In this document: piece after piece, positions 41,760 to 51,143 of the stretch
Layout: the number at the start of each line of letters is the position of its first letter
How positions within the stretch are numbered: the stretch's first letter is position 1
NCBI RefSeq assembly: GCF_013340285.1
Contig: NZ_BLVO01000013.1
Location: 1,568,605 to 1,632,604, forward strand
Direction of reading: 5' to 3'
DNA: 64,000 nucleotides
Source: Desulfovibrio subterraneus
Lineage (GTDB): Bacteria; Desulfobacterota; Desulfovibrionia; Desulfovibrionales; Desulfovibrionaceae
Position numbers and translations under genes: made by a program
The notes under the pieces: model-generated
Told to the model about the DNA's origin: nothing
Database searches by the model: none
What the model saw: only the letters and a program-made list of their open reading frames with translations

Positions 41760-44700
41760 TCAGTGGGGACGCGGAAGCCTGTTTTCGCCTTCGGACAGGG
41801 TAATCGCCTTTGTCTCCTCAGATGATAACACCCCGCCGCTTTCCAGCAGCCTGGCCAGCACCTCGGACAATTTACGCAGATCCAGAGGCTTGGATAAGAA
41901 GGCGTTCATCCCGGCCTCAAAGCAGGCTTCCTCATTTTCCTTTCCGGAAAAAGCCGTCAGCGCCACAATGGGCATTCGGGACACGTCCTTCCCGCATTCA
42001 CCGCCGCGTATGGCTCTGGCCACCTCAAGCCCGTTACGCCCCGGCATCTGCAGATCCAGCACCAGGCAATCATACCGACCGCTTTTCAACAGGGTGGCAA
42101 CGCTCTGCCCGTCTTCGGCATAGGCCACACTGCCGCCGAACAATTCCAGCCAGCGGCCGATGACCACACGGTTAATACTGTCATCATCGGCAACGATGAT
42201 TTTCACACCTTTAAGAAGCGGGGCCACCTCTTCCCTTCTGACGGGAGAATAACGGGCAGCATCTCCGCCCGCATCAGCACCGGAGATCTGTTCCGGATAT
42301 TCCGGACTATCCCCTTCCGCCGTCTGCTCTGCCACAGCCTGAGCTGCCAGAATCCGCACCCGTTCGGCAGATCTGTCCACAGGGTTCCACCGCAGCGGAA
42401 CACGCATGGCAAGCTCTACTGCCCCGTCTCGTTCCTCCACAGAAAGACTGCCCCCCAACGCCACGGCAAACCGGCCTGCCAGAGCCAGTCCGAAACTGCC
42501 CATGCACTGCAAGATGCGAACTTCTCCGCCTACCACCTTTCGTGCGCACTCTGCCCATTCAGCAAGGTCATCCGCCGCCACGCTTACGACAAATTCAGTC
42601 ATTCGCGTGCCGAGTTTCAGCAATGCCGATTCTCCTGCCGGCTGCCTGAGTTCCAGACAGATCTTTGCGTTTTTGGTTCCCTCGACAGAATACTCAACCA
42701 TTTTGGAAACAATTTTGCGCAGTCTGGAGGCATTGCCCACAAGCATTTCCGGGAACACCGAGGCTATGGAAGCCGATAGTTTTCCACCTTTTCGGGCTGC
42801 TCTCGGCGCATGGGCGTTCACAACATCCAGCAGCATGTCGTCAATCACAAAGGGACAGGATACTTCATCCCTTGATTCCGTATCAATGGCCTTTGTTGAA
42901 AGGGCCGAGGTAAGACGGGCATACTCCAGCAGGTCTTCCATAAACCGCATAAGCCCGTCGCCGGATTCCTGCGACATACGCACATAGTGCTGCTGCAGGT
43001 CGGTAAGCGGGGTCTCTGCCAGCAACTGGAGCATGCCCATTATGCCCTGCAACGGAGTGCGCAGTTCCTCGCCGATACTCCCGAAAAACGATTCAGTGGC
43101 TTTTTCCGCCTGTTCTCTCGCACGGCGGGCATGATTCAGACAGTCTTCAGCCTCGCGCGATCCGGTAACATCCCGGATGATAGAGAGGGCATATCGCCTG
43201 CCTGCGGCGGACAGTATGCGCGTATGCGCCTGTACATCCATGGCGGAGCCGTCTTTCCTGCGAAGCTGCCCTTCTGCAAGCCCTTCGTCAAACAGGCCTG
43301 CAAAATCCCCTTCAGCGCCCTGTACAACCAATCGTGAACAATCAAGGGTTTCCAGTTCGGTATCCGAATAGCCTAACACTGCCACCGCAGCCTGATTGAA
43401 CTCCTCTACCCTTCCTGACGACAGGTTAATCAGCAGGATAACATCAGATGCCCGCTCGAATAACTCCCTGTACCGCTGCTCGCTCTCACGCAACCGCTCA
43501 ACAGAAGTTTTGCGCTCATGAATGTCTGTCAGATGCACCATGAGGCTTTCGATAAGTCCCGCATCAGAACGCTCGGCCACGACGTTCAGTGAAGCCCAGA
43601 GCGGCACCCCGCTCTTGTGCATGAACCGCCTTTCAACTTGTATCCGGTCTGTTTCACCGGCGAAGAGTTTATGCAGTTCCAGTCTGGTGGATTCCGCATC
43701 TTCCGGACTGAACAGATCGCGCAGCAACCGGCCTTCCAGTTCCCGTGCAGAACACCCGAGGAAACGGCCCATGGCCGGATTGGCCGATGCCACGGTCATA
43801 TTGCTGTTCAGCACCGCCATACCGGCCGGAGCCCCTTCGAACATCAGCTGGAAGTTACGCAACGTCTCGCTCACCAGCTGCTCTCTGGCATTGCGCTCGG
43901 TTACGTCATGAAAGGTAACAGCCACAAAGGCCTCTGCCCCGTTCTGGCGGGGAACAGGATGCATGGAAAGCCTGTAGATACGGCTGCCATACTCGTGCAG
44001 AGTATCCATGGGGGTGCCGGTGTCAACGACACGACTTATAGCGCGTAACCGGCGTTCTCTGTCGTCTTCACCGAACAGGAACCCGAAACCGGATTGTCCT
44101 GCACCGTAGTTAATCTCCCCGAAAAGCCGGTCCGCCGTCTCGTTACCCAAAAGACAATCGCCTCCGGCCGAAACCAGCAATATGGCGTTTTCCGACGCGT
44201 TCAAGAGTGAGCGCAGTATAGCCGTACGCCTCTGTCTCACCCGCCTGAAATACATATGTCCCCATATGGCTGCACCGCCAAGGAGGAGAAGCCCCAGCGC
44301 GATAAGCACACCTTCCAGCGAAAGCGGCTGCCGTGCTTCACCATCGTCCGCAAACCACTTGGCAAGCAGCTTGCGGTGCGAAGGGCTGTCCACGAACAGC
44401 TCAACCTGTATCCCAAGCCTGTCCTTGACAGATTCGTTCCCTTTTCCCACAGCAATGGCGTACTGCTCCTTCAAAAGGCGCCCGTCGAGCATCTTGATGC
44501 GATCCTGCAATCCCATTCGCCTTGCATAAAATAACACTGCAGCCTGCGGATGAATGACGGCATCCACCTGACCGGAAAGCAGCATGAAGAGAAGCTGCTC
44601 TACTCCAGATGCCTCCCGCACCAGCGTGCCGGAAAGCTCCCGCACTATGGATAAAGCAATACCCCCGCGCACAACGCCGACGTTGCGCCCCTGCAGATCA

Positions 44701-45194
44701 CTTGACGTGCTGGAAAAAACAGAGTCGGACAAAGCGAACAATCCCACCGAATCGGACCGCAGCGGCGTGGTGAAATCGGCAAACTGTTTGTAGGGCTCCC
44801 TGACCGGAAGCAGGGGGATCGCCTGAATTCTGCCTGCCTCAAGATCTTGCAGCACTGCATTCATGTCCGGATATCGCCGGATAATCAGAGAATAACCTGC
44901 AGATTCTGCAATATGTGCCATGCATTCCATGGCGAAACCGGATGAGGACACATCCAGAGATACATAGTCCGGCGGAGAGAGCTCGGGAATGCCCACCACA
45001 AGCGGCTCCGGTGCGGGGGGGCGTATTTCGGCCCGTACAGGCGACAGCAGACTGTACAGCAGCATACCGCTTTCTGTGCGGCCGACGGGTCCGGACACGA
45101 CAATATGTACCGCCTGTCCCAAGTGGACAAACAGGATCAGCAGAATGAACAGGATGAGCACCTGTAGAGTTTTCCTGCGAAAGTCGACGATCAT
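41760..45194 (-). CDS. Hybrid sensor with degenerate histidine kinase and intact receiver
   Basis: A 1144-residue protein. A membrane segment (about 10-30), a periplasmic SBP_bac_3-like domain (60-285: VVGIPELSPPDYVSLD, RIQAIPLLPVREPYKQFADF), a second membrane segment (295-315), three PAS domains (about 330-440, 445-560, 575-685), then a HisKA-like region. The H-box reads SFFGSIGEELRTPLQGIMG: the usual SHELRTPL His is Glu709. The ATPase domain has lost the N-box Asn and the DxGxG box but keeps GLALAGRFAVALGGSLSVEE. The receiver at the end is intact (IIVADDDSINR, LVLDLQMPGRNG, FLSKP). ATG 45194 with GGAGA is used rather than TTG 45209. Divergent from htpG. Confidence 0.85.
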   Translation of the reverse strand: MIVDFRRKTLQVLILFILLILFVHLGQAVHIVVSGPVGRTESGMLLYSLLSPVRAEIRPPAPEPLVVGIPELSPPDYVSLDVSSSGFAMECMAHIAESAGYSLIIRRYPDMNAVLQDLEAGRIQAIPLLPVREPYKQFADFTTPLRSDSVGLFALSDSVFSSTSSDLQGRNVGVVRGGIALSIVRELSGTLVREASGVEQLLFMLLSGQVDAVIHPQAAVLFYARRMGLQDRIKMLDGRLLKEQYAIAVGKGNESVKDRLGIQVELFVDSPSHRKLLAKWFADDGEARQPLSLEGVLIALGLLLLGGAAIWGHMYFRRVRQRRTAILRSLLNASENAILLVSAGGDCLLGNETADRLFGEINYGAGQSGFGFLFGEDDRERRLRAISRVVDTGTPMDTLHEYGSRIYRLSMHPVPRQNGAEAFVAVTFHDVTERNAREQLVSETLRNFQLMFEGAPAGMAVLNSNMTVASANPAMGRFLGCSARELEGRLLRDLFSPEDAESTRLELHKLFAGETDRIQVERRFMHKSGVPLWASLNVVAERSDAGLIESLMVHLTDIHERKTSVERLRESEQRYRELFERASDVILLINLSSGRVEEFNQAAVAVLGYSDTELETLDCSRLVVQGAEGDFAGLFDEGLAEGQLRRKDGSAMDVQAHTRILSAAGRRYALSIIRDVTGSREAEDCLNHARRAREQAEKATESFFGSIGEELRTPLQGIMGMLQLLAETPLTDLQQHYVRMSQESGDGLMRFMEDLLEYARLTSALSTKAIDTESRDEVSCPFVIDDMLLDVVNAHAPRAARKGGKLSASIASVFPEMLVGNASRLRKIVSKMVEYSVEGTKNAKICLELRQPAGESALLKLGTRMTEFVVSVAADDLAEWAECARKVVGGEVRILQCMGSFGLALAGRFAVALGGSLSVEERDGAVELAMRVPLRWNPVDRSAERVRILAAQAVAEQTAEGDSPEYPEQISGADAGGDAARYSPVRREEVAPLLKGVKIIVADDDSINRVVIGRWLELFGGSVAYAEDGQSVATLLKSGRYDCLVLDLQMPGRNGLEVARAIRGGECGKDVSRMPIVALTAFSGKENEEACFEAGMNAFLSKPLDLRKLSEVLARLLESGGVLSSEETKAITLSEGENRLPRPH

Positions 45195-45345
45195 AATGTC
45201 TCCGGCCAATTGTTACCGCGGCGCATCCCGGCAGTCATCTTTTCGCAGCGGAAGCGGACATCGTGGAACAGGTTCAGTGTAAAATATAAACCCGCCAGAA
45301 AGGTAATTACATTATAACCAAAATACTACTGGTGCACTTCCCCCC

Positions 45346-45373
45346 TTGACCATGGAGTCCTGCGCATTATCTT
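45346..45373 (+). promoter_or_regulatory. Candidate htpG promoter
   Basis: TTGACC (45346-45351) and TATCTT (45368-45373), 16 bases apart, 64 bases before the htpG start. The preceding CCCC and the CTTGAC core also resemble a heat-shock sigma-32 -35 element, which would suit htpG, but the -10 side does not clearly match. Confidence 0.4.
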
Positions 45374-45437
45374 TGCATCGGTCATGCGTCATGACCATTC
45401 TATCCATCAGAATTTATTGCTCAAGGAGACGCAAAGC

Positions 45438-47327
45438 ATGTCGCAAACGTTCGAATTCAAGACCGAAGTGCGCAAACTGCTGCACATCATCACCCACTCG
45501 CTGTACACGAACCGCGAAATATTTCTGCGGGAACTCGTTTCCAACGCCTCTGATGCGCTGGACAAGCTGAGATTCGCACAGGCAAAGGGTGAAGCCGTGA
45601 ACGCCCCCGAGCTTGAACTGGGCATCGACATCAGCATCGACAAGGAAGCCAAGACCATCACCATCCGCGACACCGGCATAGGCATGACGCGTGAGGAACT
45701 GGTGGACAACCTTGGCACCATCGCCCGCTCCGGATCTGAGCGCTTTCTCAAGGAACTTTCGGAAAAGCAGGAAGATCCCGGCAACATCATCGGCCGGTTC
45801 GGTGTGGGCTTCTATTCCGTCTTCATGATTGCGGACAAGGTGGAAGTGACCACCAGAAGTGCCCGTGGCGACGAAGCGGCAACCACATGGGTTTCCGACG
45901 GACTCGGCTCGTTTGAAGTCATCCCCTGCGAGGAAGGCGCACCGGAGCGCGGCACCGTCATCACCATCCACGTAAAGGACGAAGCGGACGAGTTTCTCGA
46001 AAAGTTCCGCCTGCAGAGCATTCTGAAAAAGCACTCCAGCTTTATCCCCTTCCCCATCCAGCTGGAAGGCGAACGGGTGAACACCACCCCTGCCCTGTGG
46101 CGCGAGCCCAAGAGCTCCATCACCAAGGAACAGTACAAGGAATTCTACACCCACCTTACCTTTGATGAAGCAGAGCCCATGGATACGCTGCACATCTCGG
46201 TGGATGCCCCTGTACAGTTCAACTGCCTTGCCTTCATTCCCAACATGGCAAGAGATGTGTTCGGCTTCGACCGTGAGCGTTACGGGCTGGACCTCTACGT
46301 ACGCCGCGTGCTCATTCAGCACGAGAACAAGGATCTCATTCCCGAATATCTTTCCTTCCTCAAGGGCGTGGTGGATACCGAAGACCTGCCCCTGAACATT
46401 TCACGCGAAACCCTGCAGGAAAATGCCCTGATCAGAAAGATTCAGCAGACCATAACCAAGCAGGTGCTGAACCATCTGGAAAAGCTGGCAAAGAGCGATG
46501 CAGATGCCTACAACCGCTTCTGGAACACCCATGGCAAGGTCTTCCGCATCGGCTACCACGATTATGCAAACCGTGAAAAGTTCACCCAGCTGCTGCGCTT
46601 CAATTCTTCCCATCATGAAGACAAGGACGGACTGACCTCCGTTGAAGCATACATTGAGCGCGCTAAGCCCGAACAGAAGGCCGTGTACTACATCACCGCC
46701 CCCAGCCGCGAAGCTGCCAAGCTCAATCCGCATCTGGAAATATTCACCCGCAAGGGACTGGAAGTGCTGTTCCTTTTCGAACCCGTCGACGAGTTCGTCA
46801 TGGACAACCTGCACAAGTACAAGGAATTCGAGTTCGTGGCGGCAGAAACCGTCAAGGCCGAGACGCTGGATGCCTTCCCCGACATGGAACAGGAAAAGAA
46901 GGCCGAGGAGTTGTCCGAAGGCGACACCAAGACCTTTGATGACCTCATCGAAACCATGAAGACCATTCTGGGCGACAAGGTTACCGATGTGCGCATCTCC
47001 CGCCGTCTTTCGGGTTCCCCTGCCGTGCTGGCCAGCACGGATGGTGCCACGTCCTCCATGGAGCGCCTCATGCGCATCATGAACAAAGACGAGTCCATTC
47101 CCAAGAAGGTGCTTGAGATCAACCGCGACCATGCCATTTTGCGCAACCTGCTGCGCATCTTCAAGGCAGACAGCAAGGACCCCATTATCGAGGAAACCGT
47201 GGTGCAGCTCTTTGAATCTTCGCTGCTCCTCGAAGGCTACCTCAAGGACCCGCACGCCCTTGTTGGCCGCATCAACAACCTGCTTGAGAAGGCCAGCGGC
47301 TGGTACACAGAAGTTAAGAAGCTGTAG
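45438..47327 (+). CDS. htpG: Molecular chaperone HtpG (Hsp90)
   Basis: A 629-residue Hsp90 homologue. The N-terminal GHKL ATPase has [31 protein letters not shown], and [15 protein letters not shown]; the middle domain has [20 protein letters not shown] with the catalytic Arg; the C-terminal dimerisation domain follows. ATG 45438 with AAGGAGACG is used, not the longer frame at 45384. It is divergent from the hybrid sensor and ends at a strong terminator. Confidence 0.95.
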
Positions 47328-47350
47328 CGCACAACGCCAAAGCACAAAAA

Positions 47351-47386
47351 CACGAAGGGGCGGGTCACATTGACCCGCCCCTTTTC
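47351..47386 (+). terminator. htpG terminator
   Basis: AAGGGGCGGGTCA (47355-47367) pairs with TGACCCGCCCCTT (47371-47383), followed by TTTTC. It lies 27 bases after the htpG stop. Confidence 0.85.
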
Positions 47387-47924
47387 GTGGACAGCGTTGT
47401 ATTACTTCATGCCCAGCGCTGAGATGCAGAATCCTCCGTCGGCGGGAAAGCGCGACCTTACCCGCCGACGGCGGTTCTGCTCAGTGAATCGTCACTCCCT
47501 TCCCTCTTGCCGGTGAGGTGGCACAATCTGCCCGGGGAATGACTAAATATGCTCCTCTCCGCAGCCCCATGCATTCATGACTCATGCATTCAGTCCCGAT
47601 TTATCCGGTTTGAACTACCCTTGCATGAACACAAAAAACGACAGATGGAATAGCCCACTATTACTGCATACGGAAAATCACGTCCACATTTGTTAAAAGT
47701 TCCTTTTTGCCTTTTCCTGTCCTGCATCGAAAATTTGTCGCATTATGTCTCTAACTGTGTTTTTTTGCATCATTTTTCTGCATATCTCAGCTGTGGCACA
47801 CCTCTCCCCAAATTGGTCAAACCACCAGTGAGAGCACAATTGGTCCAACCCATAAGTGACGACATAAACCACTGGAGTATCACAGCAGAGCATGTCCAAA
47901 CCGTATTCCCGGTATATAAGGCAT
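47387..47924. other. Long convergent intergenic region, no clear gene
   Basis: A region between htpG (+) and the PAS chemoreceptor (-) with no gene start expected. It has a perfect 11-bp inverted repeat (CCGTCGGCGGG at 47436-47446 and its complement at 47461-47471), an AT-rich stretch and two operator-like sites (47813-47851). Short frames at 47690-47926 (+) and 47693-47899 (-) lack ribosome sites and I do not call them. Confidence 0.5.
47811..47851. promoter_or_regulatory. Pair of GntR/FadR-like operator sites
   Basis: AATTGGTCAAACCACC (47811-47826) and AATTGGTCCAACCCAT (47838-47853) share AATTGGTCnAACC, 27 bp apart centre to centre. The first includes the dyad TGGT-CAA-ACCA. This is the shape of operators for the FadR/PdhR/LldR branch of GntR regulators. 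No promoter or gene beside it is evident. Confidence 0.4.
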
Positions 47925-47950
47925 AAAAAAAGGCCGGTAAAACCGGCCTG
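47925..47950 (-). terminator. Terminator of the PAS chemoreceptor gene
   Basis: AGGCCGGT (47932-47939) and ACCGGCCT (47943-47950) form a perfect 8-bp stem, with seven T on the - strand. It lies 23 bases after the stop. Confidence 0.85.
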
Positions 47951-47972
47951 TTGGAATACCTGTCAAAGCGGA

Positions 47973-49550
47973 TCATTCATCCATGTCGCAAGTTTCAGAC
48001 GAGTGCGCCTTCATTTCTGCAATGATGGTCTTCAGATCCGCCGCCCTGCGGGCCAATTCCTGCACGGCAAGAGCAGATTCATGCATGGCGTGAGCATTTT
48101 CATCCGCTGAACGGGAAATGTACTCGGTGGAAGCGACAATCTCGTCACTGGCCGCAGACTGCTGTTCCGCAGCGGCTGCGATGTCGCGCACATGGTCCGC
48201 AGTTTTTTCCACAAGCTGCACAATCTCTTCCAGCATCTTGCCGGAAGCAAGGGCAAGCTGGGCGTTTTCCTTGATGGCGCTGGCAGTACTTTCAGAAGAC
48301 GACCTGCTCTTGTGCGTGCTCTCCTGAATACTGCCGATGGCCGAGGTCACTTCTTTGGTGGCCTGCATGGTTTTTTCAGCAAGCTTGCGTACTTCATCGG
48401 CAACAACGGCAAAACCACGGCCGTATTCGCCGGCACGGGCGGCCTCGATGGCGGCGTTCAATGCAAGAAGGTTGGTCTGGTCCGCAATATCGTTGATAAC
48501 ACCGATAACAGTGCCAATGCTCTCTGCCTGTTCGCCCAGCATATCCATATCGTCCTTGAGGCGTACGGCATCTGCATACACACGTTCAGTCAGCTTGCGC
48601 GAATCGTCCACTACGCGGGCGCCTTCCTGCGCCTTGGAGCGTGCGGACTCGGCAAGGCTGGCCACATTGCCCGCGCCCTTGGCCACTTCTACCACAGACG
48701 CATTCATCTGCTCCATGGAGTGGGAAACCTCGCGGGTACGTTCCTGCTGCAGACGGCTGGCCGCAGTGGACTGCTCAACCTGCGCGGAAAGCTCTTCCGC
48801 CGCAGCGGCAAGGCTGTTGGAAATATCCGTGGCCTGCGCAGCAGAGCGCGATATCATCTCGTTATGCGAGCATATCTCTGCTTCCTTCTGCTTCAGGGTC
48901 GTCATATCCAGATACAGGCAGAAGCCACCGATACACTTACCACCCATGTCATAAAGGGGATACACGTTGGCAAGCACGTGGCGTACGCCGCCCTTGTGGC
49001 CGTTGATGGTCACTTCAAGGTTTTTGAAAACCTTGCCGTTATCAATGGACTGCCCTACCGCAGTCTTGCGTGACTTGTCGTTGTAGAAGATTTCGGCAAG
49101 TGTGCGGCCATACTGGCTTTCAGGAGTGGCATCAATTTCGAGCATCTCCATGCAGGCCTTGTTGGTGTACAAGGCGCGTTCCTTGGTATCCACCAGCAGG
49201 AACGGGGTAGGCAGCCCTTCCACTATCCCTTTCTTCAGCCCCATTTCGCGCAAGAATGCTGCGGCAAGCGCCTCCACTGCCTTGGCAGGAGCACCCGCTT
49301 CAGCACTGCCGAACCGGGCCGAAAAATCACCGTCGGTCATGGCGGTGGCAAATTTTTCAATATCCCCCAGAGAGGTGGATGCTCTCTTCACTCCAAACAG
49401 ACCCAAGGCCATGCAGATGACCGAAACCAGCGCTACAGCGAGAAGCCACAGTTCAACCGCACCACCGGCAACAAGGGCTCCCACAGACACAAGGATGACT
49501 GCGCATATTCCGGCCACCAGACTCAGCATGGCAAATCTCTCGGTTATCAT
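47973..49550 (-). CDS. Methyl-accepting chemotaxis protein with PAS domain
   Basis: A 525-residue receptor. Two close membrane segments at the N-terminus (about 6-30 and 34-50) leave almost no periplasmic domain, so sensing is by the cytoplasmic PAS domain (about 105-220: [35 protein letters not shown]). The signalling domain tip is [22 protein letters not shown]. The protein ends [12 protein letters not shown] 49550 is used with GGAGAGAG upstream; an in-frame ATG at 49583 has no site. This layout suggests sensing of redox state or a cytoplasmic ligand (inference). Confidence 0.9.
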   Translation of the reverse strand: MITERFAMLSLVAGICAVILVSVGALVAGGAVELWLLAVALVSVICMALGLFGVKRASTSLGDIEKFATAMTDGDFSARFGSAEAGAPAKAVEALAAAFLREMGLKKGIVEGLPTPFLLVDTKERALYTNKACMEMLEIDATPESQYGRTLAEIFYNDKSRKTAVGQSIDNGKVFKNLEVTINGHKGGVRHVLANVYPLYDMGGKCIGGFCLYLDMTTLKQKEAEICSHNEMISRSAAQATDISNSLAAAAEELSAQVEQSTAASRLQQERTREVSHSMEQMNASVVEVAKGAGNVASLAESARSKAQEGARVVDDSRKLTERVYADAVRLKDDMDMLGEQAESIGTVIGVINDIADQTNLLALNAAIEAARAGEYGRGFAVVADEVRKLAEKTMQATKEVTSAIGSIQESTHKSRSSSESTASAIKENAQLALASGKMLEEIVQLVEKTADHVRDIAAAAEQQSAASDEIVASTEYISRSADENAHAMHESALAVQELARRAADLKTIIAEMKAHSSETCDMDE

Positions 49551-49757
49551 AGTGCTCACTCTCTCCAAATGCAGGAAATTCATTAACCAATCAGACAGCT
49601 TTGCCTACCGCATTTTCCACTTCCCAGTCCAGTATAACCACACGAAATAAAATCGACAAATCTGCGTGATTCAATAGGGAAACCATGCAATATTGAGAAA
49701 AAAGAAGAATGGATTTGGATAGTTCTCATCCTGAAGCAGGAGAAAAAGGGGAATGGC

Positions 49758-49795
49758 AAAAAAGAAAGCCCGCCGCTGCGGGGGCAGCGGCGGGC
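49758..49795 (-). terminator. Terminator of the small protein gene
   Basis: GCCCGCCGCTGC (49768-49779) pairs perfectly with GCAGCGGCGGGC (49784-49795); TTTCTTTTTT follows on the - strand. It is 42 bases after the stop at 49837. Confidence 0.85.
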
Positions 49796-49836
49796 ACCAA
49801 CCATGCTTCAACGTCACAACCGCGATTGAAAAGACC

Positions 49837-50073
49837 TTAGCCCAAAGTCTTCTCTGCGATCATGCGAAACTGTTTGAGTCCCTTTGAGTCTTGCCTGAAC
49901 TCACTGGAAGGACATTTGGCACACGCTTCGCCGTAGCGGCGGTACAACGTGGCTGCCTTGCCATGGGAGATGTTCTTCCCGCCTCCGGTTACCACATTCC
50001 CGGAAGGGGTAAATTCCAATCCCATGCTCTTAGCCACCTCAAAAAACCTAACAGCAAACTCATCTGGCTTCAT
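49837..50073 (-). CDS. Small conserved-looking hypothetical protein
   Basis: A 78-residue soluble, slightly basic protein. A helix (KPDEFAVRFFEVAKSMGLEF), a Gly-rich middle (NVVTGGGKNISHGKAATLYR) and CAKCPSSEF are visible; the two Cys are three apart. I do not recognise it. ATG 50073 with GGAGGTTCCCCG is used. A dedicated terminator and a good ribosome site support a real gene. Confidence 0.65.
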   Translation of the reverse strand: MKPDEFAVRFFEVAKSMGLEFTPSGNVVTGGGKNISHGKAATLYRRYGEACAKCPSSEFRQDSKGLKQFRMIAEKTLG

Positions 50074-50495
50074 CGGGGAACCTCCGTAGCTCAAAGGGGT
50101 TTTTGCAGTTCAGCATGATGGCCGTCCACAATGGAACGGTAACGTACTCAATGCCTCAAACCCTCTCCAAAACCAGTCCGACCCACAGAATCTGGTCACG
50201 GACAGGACTGAGGACTTCTCCAGCACAGGTATAAACTCATAATCACTAGCCTACGTCAAGCGAATCAAAACAGGTTGAACACACAATTCAAACAAATCAT
50301 TCTGCCGTAATTCCGTAACATCTGTGAACTTCAGCCTGGTCAGCTTCCCCGATCCACACAAAACTCATCACTCAAACAAGGGTGCAGGCACACCTTTCAT
50401 CCTCCGGCCCGACACCGGTGAATAGCCGCAACTGACGGAAACACAGAGTGGAATCGTAGCAAGAAGAAAAAGAAGCAGAAAACTTAAATTTAGTA

Positions 50496-50523
50496 TTGAC
50501 CAGTTAATAATAATCGTTACTAT
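50496..50523 (+). promoter_or_regulatory. Sigma-70 promoter of the DVU0772-like gene
   Basis: TTGACC (50496-50501) and TACTAT (50518-50523), 16 bases apart, in an AT-rich stretch that stands out from its surroundings. It implies a leader of about 140 bases before ATG 50672. Confidence 0.6.
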
Positions 50524-50524
50524 T
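50506..50524 (+). promoter_or_regulatory. PerR/Fur-like operator overlapping the -10
   Basis: AATAATAA-TCG-TTACTATT is a dyad with seven of eight arm positions matched, and overlaps the -10. Read from 50503 it matches the classic Fur box at 14 of 19 positions. In D. vulgaris, as I recall, the homologous gene was placed in the predicted PerR regulon. Confidence 0.6.
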
Positions 50525-50671
50525 TAATCATGCAGAGCGAAAGCTCTCCCTTCACAAGGCATGCACCGTCTTGATCGGGGCCGGGGGGTGGCAGCCCGGC
50601 CCCGAAATCAGGACACTATGACAAGAACACGGCTCAGCCGGAACAATATTTCGCCAACCAAGGAGGATGAT

Positions 50672-51019
50672 ATGGGTCTTCTTTCTCAGTTCGGTCATCT
50701 GGATATAGACTGGAACCTCAGCCCCGAGCACGCAGTTACCATGTATCTTGAATGGGGCAACAATAACTGGCATGCGGAATATCCGCCTGTCCGGTCCAAG
50801 GCCGACTATTCCACCTATTTCGTGGTTGACATGTGGGGAGAAAAGCCCGTTGTCCGCCTTGTACGCCGCAACTCTGAAGCTGCGGAAGAATTGGTAACCC
50901 TTCAGCTCCCCAACCGTCTGGCAAACAAGCTGCTGGAAGAATACGGCGACCTGAAGTGCATCATGGAACCTACCAAGGAAATCAAGGCATGGCTCCGCAA
51001 GGAACTCGGCCACGACTAG
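50672..51019 (+). CDS. DVU0772-family protein, unknown function
   Basis: A 115-residue soluble protein. It starts MGLLSQFGHLDIDWNLSP and has a Trp-rich centre (MYLEWGNNNWHAEYPP), then a helical C-terminal part (ANKLLEEYGDLKCIMEPTKE). The family, as I know it, is limited to Desulfovibrio relatives and is tied to oxidative stress by its promoter. No catalytic motif is visible. AAGGAGGATGAT precedes ATG 50672; the frame is open upstream but that part has no site and covers the leader hairpin. Confidence 0.78.
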   Translation: MGLLSQFGHLDIDWNLSPEHAVTMYLEWGNNNWHAEYPPVRSKADYSTYFVVDMWGEKPVVRLVRRNSEAAEELVTLQLPNRLANKLLEEYGDLKCIMEPTKEIKAWLRKELGHD

Positions 51020-51066
51020 ACCAAGAATTTTTGAACAACACTCCTCTGTCCCCATGTGGCTCTCAT

Positions 51067-51110
51067 GAAAAGCCCCCGTACCGGTATCGGGACCGGTACG
51101 GGGGCTTGTC
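51067..51110. terminator. Bidirectional terminator
   Basis: AAGCCCCCGTACCGGT (51070-51085) and its exact complement (51092-51107) form a 16-bp stem between the convergent DVU0772-like and recD2 genes; the T tails are short on both sides. Confidence 0.75.
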
Positions 51111-51143
51111 GTTTCATTGCCTGCCGCAAGTGCAGTGACAGAA

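Larger units (their letters stand above)
50074..50671. other. Intergenic region upstream of the DVU0772-like gene
   Basis: A 598-base gap. The last 175 bases hold a promoter, a PerR/Fur-like box and a long leader with a GC-rich hairpin (GGGGCCGGG at 50577-50585, CCCGGCCCC at 50595-50603). The first 400 bases show no gene, only AT-rich sequence and weak short repeats. Confidence 0.6.

Noticed and set aside
45414..46322. - strand frame of 302 codons
   Set aside because: Antisense to htpG; shadow of GC-rich third positions.
47690..47926. Small frames on both strands (78 and 68 codons)
   Set aside because: No ribosome sites, Cys-rich random-looking composition, in an AT-rich gap.
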